A DNA stretch of 64,000 bases from Fibrobacter succinogenes (GCA_902779055.1 CACZAD010000025.1:1-64000), one strand, 5' to 3'. Positions 35,895 through 44,245 are shown, counted from the first letter of the stretch. The notes: generated by a model from the sequence alone, not told the origin. Translations and numbers: made by a program.

Positions 35895-37165
35895 TTTTGT
35901 TTCAACCATTGCAACGGGTCCACGGTCTGTGTCCCTTCGCTTACTTGGAAATACAATTTAATTCCATTTAACGAAGCGATATCGCCCACTTCTCCAATTT
36001 CTTCGCATTTCTTGACACTTTTGCCCTCCTGGACGTGAATCGATTTCATGTGACCGTAAACGGTGTAGATTCCGCCATCATGTTCGATGATGACAGAGGG
36101 GCCGCGGCCGTCGATTTCGGAGACCATCGCCACAGTCCCAGCCGCCGCGGCACGGATGCGCCCGCCACGCTTTCCGCGGATTTCGACGCCCAGGTTGCGC
36201 GTCATGATGTGGAGTACCGGGTGTTCTTGCAGGCCGTATTCGCTGATGACGGGGCCTTCCATAGGCATGCACTTGGGTCCCTTGAACGGAGTGACCGCAA
36301 CAACGGGCTTTTTCGAAGTTTCGGCCAGGCGCTTCTTTTCGGCCTCGCGCTTTTTCTCGGCGGCCTTCTCCTTCTTTTTGAGGGCGGCGAGGCGGGCCGC
36401 TTCGGCGCGCTTCGCTTCTTCGATTTCGCGCTTGCGGCGCACTTCGAGCCTCTTGATGAGCGCAAGCATCGTCTTCTGGTTGCGTTCGAATTCCTTGAGC
36501 GCCATACGCTGCACGGCCTTGTCATGCTTGAGCGAATGCAGCATGCGTTCTTGACCGTTCATCTGCGCCACAAGCCCACGTTCTTCGACGGCCTTGCGGT
36601 TACGGAGCTTGGTGAGTTCAGCCAGGTGGTTTTCCTGGGCGTGCTGTTTCTGTGTGCGTTCGGCGACCAGGCGGCGGAGCATCTCCACATCTTCGCGGTC
36701 ACGGTTCAGCAAATGGTGAACCCAGTAAACCTGGCGTTCGGGGTTCCCGTTCTTGGTCAAAAGTTCGTAGAGGATTTCGGCATCGTTGCTGCGCCCCTGT
36801 ACATACAAACTCCTGACACGACGTTTCATGGCACGCTTGCGGTCCTTGATCTTGGTATCAAGCGAGTCGATGTCCATCGCGAGCTGCTTTACCGCATCTT
36901 GCAGCAAGTCCTCGTTTTTCGAGAGCGCCGACAGGTACGAACGCGTACGGTTCAAGTTCTGGTCCAACAGCGAAATCGTATTCAGCACGCCCTTTTCTTC
37001 GGTTTCCAAAAGGGCAAGTTCCTCGCGCTTTTTAGCGAGATCCGCTTCGAGTTTCTTGAGAGCCGTCTTCTGTTCGTCAATCTGCACGTCCGTCTTCTTG
37101 GGGGCGCCCCAAGCGACCGCAAAGGCAAAGAACAGCAACGGAAACAGCCACGAGGTCAGACGCAT
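35891..37165 (-). CDS. EnvC-like murein hydrolase activator (coiled coil + degenerate LytM domain)
   Basis: A 424-residue exported protein. Signal peptide (MRLTSWLFPLLFFAFAVAWG), long coiled coil (about 25-250), an Ala/Lys-rich helix, and a C-terminal LytM/M23 domain. Zinc ligands are missing: the usual HxxxD region reads TRNLGVEI and the HxH region reads KLYFQV, although YGHM is kept. It therefore cannot be an active endopeptidase, and fits an EnvC-type activator of amidases at the septum. Adjacent to ftsX (3 bp), which recruits EnvC in other bacteria. Confidence 0.88.
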   Translation of the reverse strand: MRLTSWLFPLLFFAFAVAWGAPKKTDVQIDEQKTALKKLEADLAKKREELALLETEEKGVLNTISLLDQNLNRTRSYLSALSKNEDLLQDAVKQLAMDIDSLDTKIKDRKRAMKRRVRSLYVQGRSNDAEILYELLTKNGNPERQVYWVHHLLNRDREDVEMLRRLVAERTQKQHAQENHLAELTKLRNRKAVEERGLVAQMNGQERMLHSLKHDKAVQRMALKEFERNQKTMLALIKRLEVRRKREIEEAKRAEAARLAALKKKEKAAEKKREAEKKRLAETSKKPVVAVTPFKGPKCMPMEGPVISEYGLQEHPVLHIMTRNLGVEIRGKRGGRIRAAAAGTVAMVSEIDGRGPSVIIEHDGGIYTVYGHMKSIHVQEGKSVKKCEEIGEVGDIASLNGIKLYFQVSEGTQTVDPLQWLKQK

Positions 37166-37168
37166 GCG

Positions 37169-38056
37169 CTATTCCTGTTCCCCTTTCTTCTCAAAGAGAA
37201 AACTGCGCACGGTACGGAAACTAAAGTAGCCCGCAAGAGCCGTCTCTAACAACAAAGTAAACAAAGCGACAATCCAAAAGCCGGACACGCCCGTAGAGAC
37301 AATCGGGAACATCTTCACCACGGACTGGATCACAACGCCGAGCAACAGCACCGCAAACCCGCTGCCGATAAAGCCCTGCGTAGCGCCTTCCAGCACAAAC
37401 GGGAACTCAATGAAAAAGTAACTGCCACCAGCATACTTCATATTCTCGACCAGAAGCTTGCGGGACATGAGCGATAGGCGCACCGAATTACAAATGATGA
37501 GCGAGAGCGTTATGAGCAAAAGGATACTGATGCAAATCGGCCAGAAAATCATCTTGAACTTCCACGATGAAATCCTCACCGCCCACTTGAGCGGGGACTG
37601 CACCTCTTCAAAGCACGGTTCTTCGGCCAGCTGGTCACGGACTTCGGCAAGGTCTGCCGGGTTACGGGCATCGTCGCTCAACGAGATGCGGAAAAACGCA
37701 GGGATGGGGTTCCCTTCGACTAGTTCCAGCATGTCCGACGAAAAATGGTTGCGGAAGTCGGCCAGCGCCGAATCGGCACTTACAAACGACACCGATTCCA
37801 CATGGCGGAAATGTTCGAGGCGCGTCTGGATCACGGCTATGGAATCTTCGGGCACGTTCTCGTTCAAGAAGGCTTCGACGACGTAGAGGGATTTTTCGAC
37901 CGAGAGGAGCTTGAAAGAGACTCCCAGGGCCGTAAAAGACGATGCCAAAAGAAGCGAACAGAGAAAAATGGTCACCAAAGACGGAAGGATCACCGTGCGG
38001 TGCTGTTTCCATCCTCGAAAAGATTCCGATATTAAATAGCCTAATTGTCCGAACAC
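37169..38056 (-). CDS. ftsX: Cell-division protein FtsX
   Basis: Permease-like subunit of the FtsEX complex that regulates septal wall hydrolysis, 295 residues. It has an N-terminal membrane segment followed by a periplasmic domain with LLSVEKSLYVVEAFLNENVPEDSIAVIQTRLEHFRHVESVSFVS. Three C-terminal membrane segments follow, with FtsX region SVRLSLMSRKLLVENMKYAGGSYFFIEFPFVLEGATQGFIGSG. The start is GTG 38056. The partner ATPase gene ftsE is not next to it in this window. First gene of the envC-holB-recJ operon and divergent from ybbR. Confidence 0.92.
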   Translation of the reverse strand: MFGQLGYLISESFRGWKQHRTVILPSLVTIFLCSLLLASSFTALGVSFKLLSVEKSLYVVEAFLNENVPEDSIAVIQTRLEHFRHVESVSFVSADSALADFRNHFSSDMLELVEGNPIPAFFRISLSDDARNPADLAEVRDQLAEEPCFEEVQSPLKWAVRISSWKFKMIFWPICISILLLITLSLIICNSVRLSLMSRKLLVENMKYAGGSYFFIEFPFVLEGATQGFIGSGFAVLLLGVVIQSVVKMFPIVSTGVSGFWIVALFTLLLETALAGYFSFRTVRSFLFEKKGEQE

Positions 38057-38101
38057 GCCTGGAATATAATTAAATTTGTAGGAGTTCTTTACGGGGCTTT
38101 T

Positions 38102-39079
38102 ATGGGAAACATCATATTAAAGATAACCGCACTGGTTTGCGCGATGGCCCTCTGGTTCTACGTCATCTCGCTCAAGGACTTCCAGCTCAAGATGGAAGTG
38201 CCGCTTACGTTTGTGAAGCTGCCCGAAACGCTCGCGATTGCGTCAAAGCCGCCAAGCACCGTTCCCGTAACCGTCGAAGGCAAACCGCTCGACCTCATCC
38301 GTCTGCAGTCGCAAAAACAGTCGGCCATGGTCGTCGACCTGCACAACGCAGAACTCGGTTCCAAGCGCATCCACCTCGACGCCAAGAACTTTGTGGCTCC
38401 GAACTTTGCCTCGGTCCACTACATTGAACCGGACAACCAGTACCTCTTTGTCGACATCGCCGTCGATACGCGAATCGAACGCAGCATCCCCATCAAGAAC
38501 AACGTCGGCTTTAGCGCCGCCCCCGGCTACGTGATTGTCAAGAAGCCCAAGCTGATGCAAGAAGCCCTCAAGGTCTCGGGCGCCCGCAATGCCCTCACCC
38601 GCATTATCGACATCCCGACCGATTCCCTGTTCTTCGACAGCATCAAGGTGAGCAAGTCCTACTCCATCCCGCTCGTCACCGAACAGCTCCCGCCTTTCGT
38701 GACGCCCAGCGATTCTGTCGCCAACATCTACGTCGATATCCAAAAGATCAAGTCCAAGGAATTCCACAACATTCCCATCCAGCTTATCGGCTTTTATGAC
38801 CGTGCATTGAACACGCTCTCGCCACAAAAAGCATCCGTAGAAATTACCGGTGGCGAAAAGGTGATTGACAACATCAGCAATAGCGACATCTCGCTGTTCA
38901 TCGAATACAACCGTTTTGAAATCGAAGACGCCGACAGCCTCGCTCCAACCATCAAATTGACCTTGCCGCCTGACGTGGATCGCAGTATGTCCATCAAGGC
39001 CATGCTTGTCAAGCCCGACAAGATCAAGCTTATCAAGACGAAAACTGACGACGACAAAGACGAGGAATATAGAATATGA
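38102..39079 (+). CDS. YbbR/CdaR-domain membrane protein
   Basis: A 325-residue protein with an N-terminal anchor (NIILKITALVCAMALWFYVISL) and three or more YbbR repeats (VPLTFVKLPETLAIASKPPSTVPVTVEGK, KNNVGFSAAPGYVIVKKPKLMQEALKVSG, IPIQLIGFYDRALNTLSPQKASVEITGG). CdaR proteins modulate diadenylate cyclase in Firmicutes; no such gene is adjacent here. ATG 38102 is chosen because it matches the usual N-terminus and clears the ftsX start. The stop overlaps tsaD as ATGA. Confidence 0.85.
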   Translation: MGNIILKITALVCAMALWFYVISLKDFQLKMEVPLTFVKLPETLAIASKPPSTVPVTVEGKPLDLIRLQSQKQSAMVVDLHNAELGSKRIHLDAKNFVAPNFASVHYIEPDNQYLFVDIAVDTRIERSIPIKNNVGFSAAPGYVIVKKPKLMQEALKVSGARNALTRIIDIPTDSLFFDSIKVSKSYSIPLVTEQLPPFVTPSDSVANIYVDIQKIKSKEFHNIPIQLIGFYDRALNTLSPQKASVEITGGEKVIDNISNSDISLFIEYNRFEIEDADSLAPTIKLTLPPDVDRSMSIKAMLVKPDKIKLIKTKTDDDKDEEYRI

Positions 39080-40083
39080 TTTGGCTTGGAATTGAATCCA
39101 GTTGCGACGAAACCGCATGCGCCGTCCTGCAGGACGAACCGCTCAAGGTGCTTTCGAACCCGCTCTACAGCCAAATTGACGAACACGCCCTCTATGGTGG
39201 CGTCGTTCCCGAAATTGCAGCCCGTGCGCACTTGCAAAAGATCGCTCCCATTGCCGAAGCGGCCGTCAAGGAAGCCGGCATTGAACTCAAGGACATCGAT
39301 GCCATCGCCTACACCACTGGCCCAGGTCTCATGGGACCGCTCCTTGTCGGTGCAAGCTTTGCCAAGGGCCTTGCCCGCGATCTGAACATCCCGGCTTACG
39401 GTATGAACCATCTCGAAGGGCACCTCGCCGCCGCCTGGCTCTCGAACCCGGACATCGAGCCTCCGTTCCTCACGCTCACCGTTTCGGGCGGCCACACGGA
39501 ACTCGTGATGGAAGAACCCGGATTCAAGTACACGAGCATCGGACGCACCCGCGACGACGCAGCCGGTGAAGCATTCGACAAGTGCGGAAAGCTCCTCGGA
39601 CTCAAGTACCCGGCAGGGGCCACCATCAGCAGGCTCGGCAAGGACCGCAACCGCAAATTCGTGGAATTTCCGCGCGCGCTCCACACGCACGACAACTGTG
39701 AATTTTCGTTCAGCGGCTTAAAGACGGCCGTCCTCCGTTACACCGAAACGCACGACCCGCAGTTCATTCAGGACAACCTCGGCGACATTTGCGCCTCGCT
39801 CGAAGATGCGATTGTCGATAGCCTTGTTTCAAAGACCATCAACGCCCTCAAGAAGACCAAGATGAAGACGCTCGTGATGGGCGGTGGCGTGAGTGCGAAC
39901 AGCTGGTTGCGCACCCGCTTGCAGGATTACTGCGACAAGAAGGGCATCCGTTTTTGCGTCCCGGACCGCAGCCTGAGTACAGACAACGGTGCAATGATCG
40001 CGGCTGCTGCCATCCGTCGCGTCAAGCAGAACAAACTCACGTCCATTGATGTCGTGAAGCCCTGGATGCCGCTGGCTATTTAG
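39076..40083 (+). CDS. tsaD: tRNA N6-adenosine threonylcarbamoyltransferase TsaD
   Basis: Catalytic subunit for t6A37 modification of ANN-decoding tRNAs. 335 residues, starting WLGIESSCDETACAVL (ASKHA ATPase fold), with PEIAARAHLQKI, metal-binding NHLEGHLAAAW (HxExH), SGGHTELV, TRDDAAGEAFDK, GGGVSANSWLR and STDNGAMIAAAA. All motifs are intact. It overlaps ybbR by 4 bp. The TAG stop lies at the beginning of a heptanucleotide array. Confidence 0.97.
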   Translation: MIWLGIESSCDETACAVLQDEPLKVLSNPLYSQIDEHALYGGVVPEIAARAHLQKIAPIAEAAVKEAGIELKDIDAIAYTTGPGLMGPLLVGASFAKGLARDLNIPAYGMNHLEGHLAAAWLSNPDIEPPFLTLTVSGGHTELVMEEPGFKYTSIGRTRDDAAGEAFDKCGKLLGLKYPAGATISRLGKDRNRKFVEFPRALHTHDNCEFSFSGLKTAVLRYTETHDPQFIQDNLGDICASLEDAIVDSLVSKTINALKKTKMKTLVMGGGVSANSWLRTRLQDYCDKKGIRFCVPDRSLSTDNGAMIAAAAIRRVKQNKLTSIDVVKPWMPLAI

Positions 40084-40117
40084 TAGGAAGTCGGAAGTAG
40101 GAAGTAGGCAGTGGGAG
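40082..40117. repeat. Heptanucleotide-period repeat after tsaD
   Basis: Five in-phase units AGTAGGA, AGTCGGA, AGTAGGA, AGTAGGC, AGTGGGA begin inside the tsaD stop codon. The rest of 40118-40269 is AT-rich and probably holds the promoter of the next gene. Confidence 0.75.
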
Positions 40118-40269
40118 GCGCGGCCAATAGCGCTAGAGCCTGCGTATATAATACGTTTCGCAAATTTTCGGCACTTCATATACCGTCTTGCCTCTTTTTG
40201 CCGTGTTTTCTACACCGCTTTTTGCTTTGCCCCTATATTTTTTAGGTTATTTCGTTGTATATTGTAAGT

Positions 40270-40695
40270 ATGATTTTGTCGTTCAAGAATAAGGCTATGT
40301 TCATCCTGTGTGCAACAGCATTTTGCTGGGCACAGGATTTGAGCAAACCGGTAAACGACGTCGACGTGTTCCGCCCCGAAAAGAGAGAAACGAAAGTCGA
40401 ACTCGTCGATTCTTCGCAAACAAACGCCATCAAGCTCAACGTCGACATTTTTGCCGATGGCTTTATCGGATCCTACTACATTCTGTGGGATGACGTCGAC
40501 CTTTCCGAAGACATCAAGAAGACAATCCAGAGCCGCGACTTTGCCCGCGACGAATTCTTCATGCAGAACATCGACCGCGAACAGTTCGAACAGGAACGCA
40601 TGTTGCAGCTCTTCGAAGACAAGAAGCAAGAATTCTTCAACATCTTCCCCGAAGAGGCCCTCAAGGAACTGCAAGAAAAGCAAGCGGACGAATAG
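40270..40695 (+). CDS. Small secreted protein of unknown function
   Basis: About 141 residues with a signal peptide (MFILCATAFCWAQ; start ATG 40270 or 40297), a beta-rich middle (ETKVELVDSSQTNAIKLNVDIFADGFIGSYYILWDDVDL) and an acidic helical C-terminus (FEQERMLQLFEDKKQEFFNIFPEEALKELQEKQADE). No family recognised. It ends two bases before birA, so it is cotranscribed with it. Confidence 0.7.
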   Translation: MILSFKNKAMFILCATAFCWAQDLSKPVNDVDVFRPEKRETKVELVDSSQTNAIKLNVDIFADGFIGSYYILWDDVDLSEDIKKTIQSRDFARDEFFMQNIDREQFEQERMLQLFEDKKQEFFNIFPEEALKELQEKQADE

Positions 40696-40697
40696 GG

Positions 40698-41585
40698 ATG
40701 TTTTCGCAAGAACGCAATTTTACAAGCTGGCAGCTCACAGGCTTTGGTGACGCCCCAGCGTTTATTTTCCAGACGATCGACAGCACGCACAAGCTGATGA
40801 AGGCAAAGGCCCTTGCCGGAGAAATCCAGCCGGGAACGCTCTTTGTCGCCGACGCACAAAGCGACGGACACGGACGCCACGAACGCACGTGGGACTCCCC
40901 CGCCGGCAAAAACCTCTACTTCAACATTTTGATTCCGCTCGACGGGATACCGCCCAATCGGTTCGCGCAGATTACGCAAATCACGGCGCTCACCTTTGCC
41001 GAAGTGTTTGCCCCCCTGCAACAGGGCGCCCAATCCGAGCCATCCGAAAAGGTGACCGTCAAGTGGCCTAACGACATTCTCTTTGGCAAGAGCAAGTTCT
41101 GCGGGATTTTGGCGGAAGTTGTTTATACAAGAAGGCGATCCCCGAACAAGTCGGGGATGACAATGCAACAAGATGCGCCACGCCCGGCCCTCAACATGGG
41201 CATCGGCATCAACGTCAACAGCGATCCCGAAGACTACGCACACATCGGCCGCGCCGTCACGACACTCAAGGCGATTGCAGGACACCCCATCAACCGCGAA
41301 AAGCTTTTGCAGACGCTCATCGGCAACCTCGAACGCGCCATCGGGCAGTTCAAGGCATTCGGCATCTCGCCCTGGATAAGCGCCTGGCGCAAGATGGACA
41401 AGTTCATCGGAGCCCGCGGCACCATCGTCGTGAACAACCACTGCACCGACCAGAACCGCAACAGCGGCGAAGGCTCCATTAAAAAAACGGGCCGCATTCT
41501 CGACATGCAACCCGACGGAAGTCTGCTGTTCCAATGCGACGACGGCAAAATCGAAACCGTCATTTCCGCAGATTTGGAGATCTAG
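40698..41585 (+). CDS. birA: Biotin-[acetyl-CoA-carboxylase] ligase
   Basis: Monofunctional (group I, no HTH) biotin protein ligase, 295 residues. Active-site QSDGHGRHERTWDSPAGKNLYFN corresponds to the GRGRRGR loop; then VKWPNDILFGKSKFCGILAEVV and LNMGIGINVNSDPE. Between these last two, where homologues have only a short hairpin, lies YTRRRSPNKSGMTMQQDAPRPA. Most of that is translated from a palindromic repeat inserted in frame (41132-41162). The C-terminal SH3-like domain (TGRILDMQPDGSLLFQCDDG) is intact, so the gene looks functional. Confidence 0.93.
   Translation: MFSQERNFTSWQLTGFGDAPAFIFQTIDSTHKLMKAKALAGEIQPGTLFVADAQSDGHGRHERTWDSPAGKNLYFNILIPLDGIPPNRFAQITQITALTFAEVFAPLQQGAQSEPSEKVTVKWPNDILFGKSKFCGILAEVVYTRRRSPNKSGMTMQQDAPRPALNMGIGINVNSDPEDYAHIGRAVTTLKAIAGHPINREKLLQTLIGNLERAIGQFKAFGISPWISAWRKMDKFIGARGTIVVNNHCTDQNRNSGEGSIKKTGRILDMQPDGSLLFQCDDGKIETVISADLEI
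41132..41162. repeat. Palindromic element inserted in frame within birA
   Basis: One unit with AAGGCG left flank, stem ATCCCCGA...TCGGGGAT and TGACA right end. It reads through in birA without stops as RRRSPNKSGMT. It resembles the intergenic units closely, including loop ACAAG. Confidence 0.88.
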
Positions 41586-41807
41586 CTATCTCTTAAAGAA
41601 GATACTTCCCACAAGCGAAACGGCAAGCACCACGATCATCGCAGTAAGGCCCATATCCGCCATTTCACGGCGTTCACCTACAAGTCCCGTTTCGATAAGC
41701 ACGATAAGCACAAGCGCAAGGACTGCCGCAATGGAGCCCATCCGCTGGAACATCTTGACTTTTTCTTCGTTTGTAAGCTTTCCGTTCGGTCGATTAGTAA
41801 AGGGCAT
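41586..41807 (-). CDS. Small two-span membrane protein
   Basis: 73 residues: charged N-terminus (MPFTNRPNGKLTNEEKVKMFQRM), hydrophobic segment IAAVLALVLIVLIETGLV, then a short charged loop GERREMADM and second segment LTAMIVVLAVSLVGSIFF with KR at the end. Start at 41807 has GGAGGTG six bases upstream. It overlaps ubiA by 14 bp. Convergent with birA, sharing almost no gap. Function unknown. Confidence 0.65.
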   Translation of the reverse strand: MPFTNRPNGKLTNEEKVKMFQRMGSIAAVLALVLIVLIETGLVGERREMADMGLTAMIVVLAVSLVGSIFFKR

Positions 41808-42684
41808 TGACATCACCTCCAAGGCAAATCCACACAATAAGTCCCACCATCACGAGTGCGCTAATCGCCACGTTGGCAAGGAAAAAGTCTCGGTTCATCG
41901 CATCCAGGTCATTGGACTTTCTAAAGAGATGGATGTAGACGATTGCGGCCGTCATGAGTCCGGTCACGGTCCACCAGACCCAGCCCATATTCCAGAAAAA
42001 GCCGAACACCACACAAAGCACGAGCATTGCCAAGTGGCTTGCCAGCGCAATGCGCAAGGACTTTTCGAATCCAAAGCGGGCAGGCACGGAATGCAGCCCT
42101 TGCTTGCGGTCGATTTCGATATCCTGCGTCGCATAGATGATGTCAAAGCCGCCCATCCAGAGCATGAGAATGAACAAAAGGAAAATCGGGAACACGGCAA
42201 ACTCACCACGCACGGCAATCCAGGCGCCAAGCGGGCTCATACCGATGGCAAAGCCGAGGAACCAGTGACAAAGCCAGCTAAAACGCTTCCAGTACGAATA
42301 CGAGAGCAAGAGGAACCACACGGGCAACGCAAGCGCACCGGCCAGTGGCTGGAGCATCCAAGCAAACGCCACGAACAGGATTCCGTTCAGCGCCAAAAAC
42401 GCCATCACAGACTTTCGGCTGAGGCGCCCCGCCGGCAAATGACGTTTGGCCGTACGCGGGTTTTCGGCATCGAACTTGGCATCGGCAATGCGGTTAAAGC
42501 TCATGGCACTGTTACGGGCAGTCACCATGCAAAGGACGATCAAGACGACAATGCGGGCCGTTTCGTAGGCGCTCATATCGCGGAAACCGTTCGCCGCCAC
42601 CCACATGGAACCCAGCGCAAAAGGCATCGCAAACAGCGAATGGCTCAAACGGACAAGATGTGTAAATTCAAGGATTTTATTCAT
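41794..42684 (-). CDS. ubiA: UbiA-family prenyltransferase (probable menaquinone pathway, MqnP-like)
   Basis: Integral membrane prenyltransferase of 296 residues attaching a polyprenyl chain to an aromatic acid. First Asp-rich motif MSFNRIADAKFDAENPRTAKRHLPAG; second FDIIYATQDIEIDRKQGLHSVPARFG; both complete. About eight hydrophobic segments. The neighbours ubiX and menG suggest it works on the futalosine-pathway substrate 1,4-dihydroxy-6-naphthoate (MqnP) rather than in ubiquinone synthesis; that is inference. Confidence 0.9.
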   Translation of the reverse strand: MNKILEFTHLVRLSHSLFAMPFALGSMWVAANGFRDMSAYETARIVVLIVLCMVTARNSAMSFNRIADAKFDAENPRTAKRHLPAGRLSRKSVMAFLALNGILFVAFAWMLQPLAGALALPVWFLLLSYSYWKRFSWLCHWFLGFAIGMSPLGAWIAVRGEFAVFPIFLLFILMLWMGGFDIIYATQDIEIDRKQGLHSVPARFGFEKSLRIALASHLAMLVLCVVFGFFWNMGWVWWTVTGLMTAAIVYIHLFRKSNDLDAMNRDFFLANVAISALVMVGLIVWICLGGDVNALY

Positions 42685-42689
42685 GGTTT

Positions 42690-42755
42690 AGTAGGAAGTT
42701 AGAAGTAGGAAGTAGGAAGTTTGCAGTGGTTAGTGGCTAGTGGTTGGTGGTTAGG
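42690..42755. repeat. Long heptanucleotide-period repeat
   Basis: Nine in-phase 7-nt units on the plus strand: AGTAGGA, AGTTAGA, AGTAGGA, AGTAGGA, AGTTTGC, AGTGGTT, AGTGGCT, AGTGGTT, GGTGGTT. It lies between the ubiA start codon and the ubiX stop, in the ubiX-ubiA transcript. Confidence 0.85.
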
Positions 42756-42756
42756 T

Positions 42757-42830
42757 TGTCATTCCCGCCTTCGTGGATTTGTCATTCCCGCCGGAGCCTG
42801 TGCTGAGCGGAGCCGAAGTAAGCGGGAATC
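42757..42830. repeat. Palindromic elements at the 3' end of ubiX
   Basis: A truncated unit (TGTCATTCCCGCC...) and a longer unit (TGTCATTCCCGCC ... GCGGGAAT) with an internal second hairpin (GGAGCC.../...GGAGCC region). The ubiX reading frame enters and terminates within these copies. Confidence 0.75.
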
Positions 42831-43400
42831 CCCATTTTCTTCCCCGCTCCACGTTTTTGCGACGGTAGCCACCTGTGACGCATCCACGCCCAAGTGCTTC
42901 AAGACTTTCGCGACGACGGTATCGACCAGCTCTTCCATCGTCGCAGGCTTGCTGTAGAACTGCGGCGACGCCGGAATCACGACCGCCCCCGCCAAGGTCA
43001 CACGCTTCATATTCTCGATGTGGATCAAGTTGTACGGCATCTCTCGCGGCACAATCACGAGCGGCCGGCGTTCCTTGAGGCAAACATCCGCCGCACGCAC
43101 AAGCAAGTTGTCCGACGTTCCCGCCGCAATGCGCCCAAGAGTCCCCATGGAACACGGCACCACCGCCATGCCCGCAATATCGCTAGAACCGCTCGCGCAT
43201 TCCGCAAAAAAGTCATCCACGTTGCACACGTCCTTGCAATAGTCGAAAAGCGCGCTCTGCCCTTCGTACTCGAGAACCTGTTTGCCCGGGTGCGTCACGA
43301 TGAGCGTCACTTCATGACCAAAACGCTGCAAGTACATCGCCATACGGGTCGCATAAACGCTGCCGCTTGCGCCCGTCACTCCAAGCACAAAACGGCTCAT
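42759..43400 (-). CDS. ubiX: Flavin prenyltransferase UbiX
   Basis: Makes prenylated FMN, the cofactor of UbiD-type decarboxylases. N-terminus VLGVTGASGSVYATRMAMYL (FMN binding), SSDIAGMAVVPCSMGTLGRIAAGTSDNLLVRAADVCLKERRPLVIVPREMP, and PASPQFYSKPATMEELVDTVVAKVLKHLGV, all as expected. After about residue 185 the protein continues with GDSRLLRLRSAQAPAGMTNPRRRE. This tail is translated from palindromic repeats and not seen in the family, giving 213 residues. Start overlaps menG stop by 4 bp. Confidence 0.94.
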   Translation of the reverse strand: MSRFVLGVTGASGSVYATRMAMYLQRFGHEVTLIVTHPGKQVLEYEGQSALFDYCKDVCNVDDFFAECASGSSDIAGMAVVPCSMGTLGRIAAGTSDNLLVRAADVCLKERRPLVIVPREMPYNLIHIENMKRVTLAGAVVIPASPQFYSKPATMEELVDTVVAKVLKHLGVDASQVATVAKTWSGEENGDSRLLRLRSAQAPAGMTNPRRRE

Positions 43401-44179
43401 GCATTCCCCGGCTTGTGCAAGAACACACCAAACGAAATCCCGCCATCGAACATCTTGACCTGATTGACTTCAAAGCCGCATTCTTCGGCCATCTTGCAGA
43501 ACTGATCGACCGGCAAAAAGCGGATAATCGAATTCACCAAGTATTCGTAAGCATCGCGCTTGCCGCTAAAGAAGGCACCCATCACCGGGATGAACAACGG
43601 CGCCAGCACTTTATAGAAGAACTTATTGAACAAGTTCCTCGGCGAGAAAAATTCCAAAACGCAAAGGTATCCGCCCGCGTCAAGCACACGATACGATTCC
43701 AGCAAGGCGCCACGAGCGTCAGGCACGTTACGCATGCCAAAGCCGTTCAGGATGACGTCGAACTGGCGCTCAGCAAAAGGCATCTTCATAGCATCGAGCT
43801 GCACCGCATGCGCATCGATTTTCTTCGGCTTGACTTCGGCGAGCATCCCGTACGAAAAGTCGCCAATCACCGCGGGGTCCACGACAAAGCCGCGCGCAGC
43901 TCCATCCCGCGACGCCCCATTTTGCGAAGCACACTTGCAAGCGCACTTGCAACCAGATTCGAAAATCTTGCGGAACGTGTCGGCAAAATCGCCCGTGCCA
44001 CCGCACAAGTCCAGCAGGCGAACTGTATTTGAGCCGCGCGGACTCTCGCCCATCATCTTTTTCAGGCGCTTGCAGCAATACCTGCGCCACAGCACATCCT
44101 GATAACAGCTCAGAAAGTGATTCAGAAAATCGTAACGGCTCGCGATGCCGTCGAACATCTTTCGCACGGGACTTTTCAT
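43397..44179 (-). CDS. menG: Demethylmenaquinone methyltransferase (MenG/UbiE)
   Basis: SAM-dependent C-methyltransferase performing the last step of menaquinone synthesis. From ATG 44179: KSPVRKMFDGIASRYDFLNHFLS (family N-terminus), RLLDLCGGTGDFA (SAM motif I), VILNGFGMRNVPDARGALLESYRVLDAGGYLCVLEFFSP (motifs II-III). An insertion between motif I and the next strand is unusually Cys-rich (SGCKCACKCASQNGASRDGAARG). The in-frame GTG at 44212 would add 11 residues. First gene of menG-ubiX-ubiA. Confidence 0.92.
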   Translation of the reverse strand: MKSPVRKMFDGIASRYDFLNHFLSCYQDVLWRRYCCKRLKKMMGESPRGSNTVRLLDLCGGTGDFADTFRKIFESGCKCACKCASQNGASRDGAARGFVVDPAVIGDFSYGMLAEVKPKKIDAHAVQLDAMKMPFAERQFDVILNGFGMRNVPDARGALLESYRVLDAGGYLCVLEFFSPRNLFNKFFYKVLAPLFIPVMGAFFSGKRDAYEYLVNSIIRFLPVDQFCKMAEECGFEVNQVKMFDGGISFGVFLHKPGNA

Positions 44180-44212
44180 ACCAACCAATTTAGAAATATT
44201 CGTCCACTCCAC

Positions 44213-44245
44213 AAAAAAAGCAACCCGGATTTTAGTCCAGGTTGC
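44213..44245 (-). terminator. Terminator of the CotH lipoprotein gene
   Basis: Stem GCAACC(T)GGA...TCC(G)GGTTGC followed on the minus strand by seven T, about 48 bp beyond the CotH stop. Confidence 0.8.

Noticed and set aside
35891..37165. Active M23 peptidoglycan endopeptidase
   Set aside because: Both zinc-ligand motifs are degenerate.
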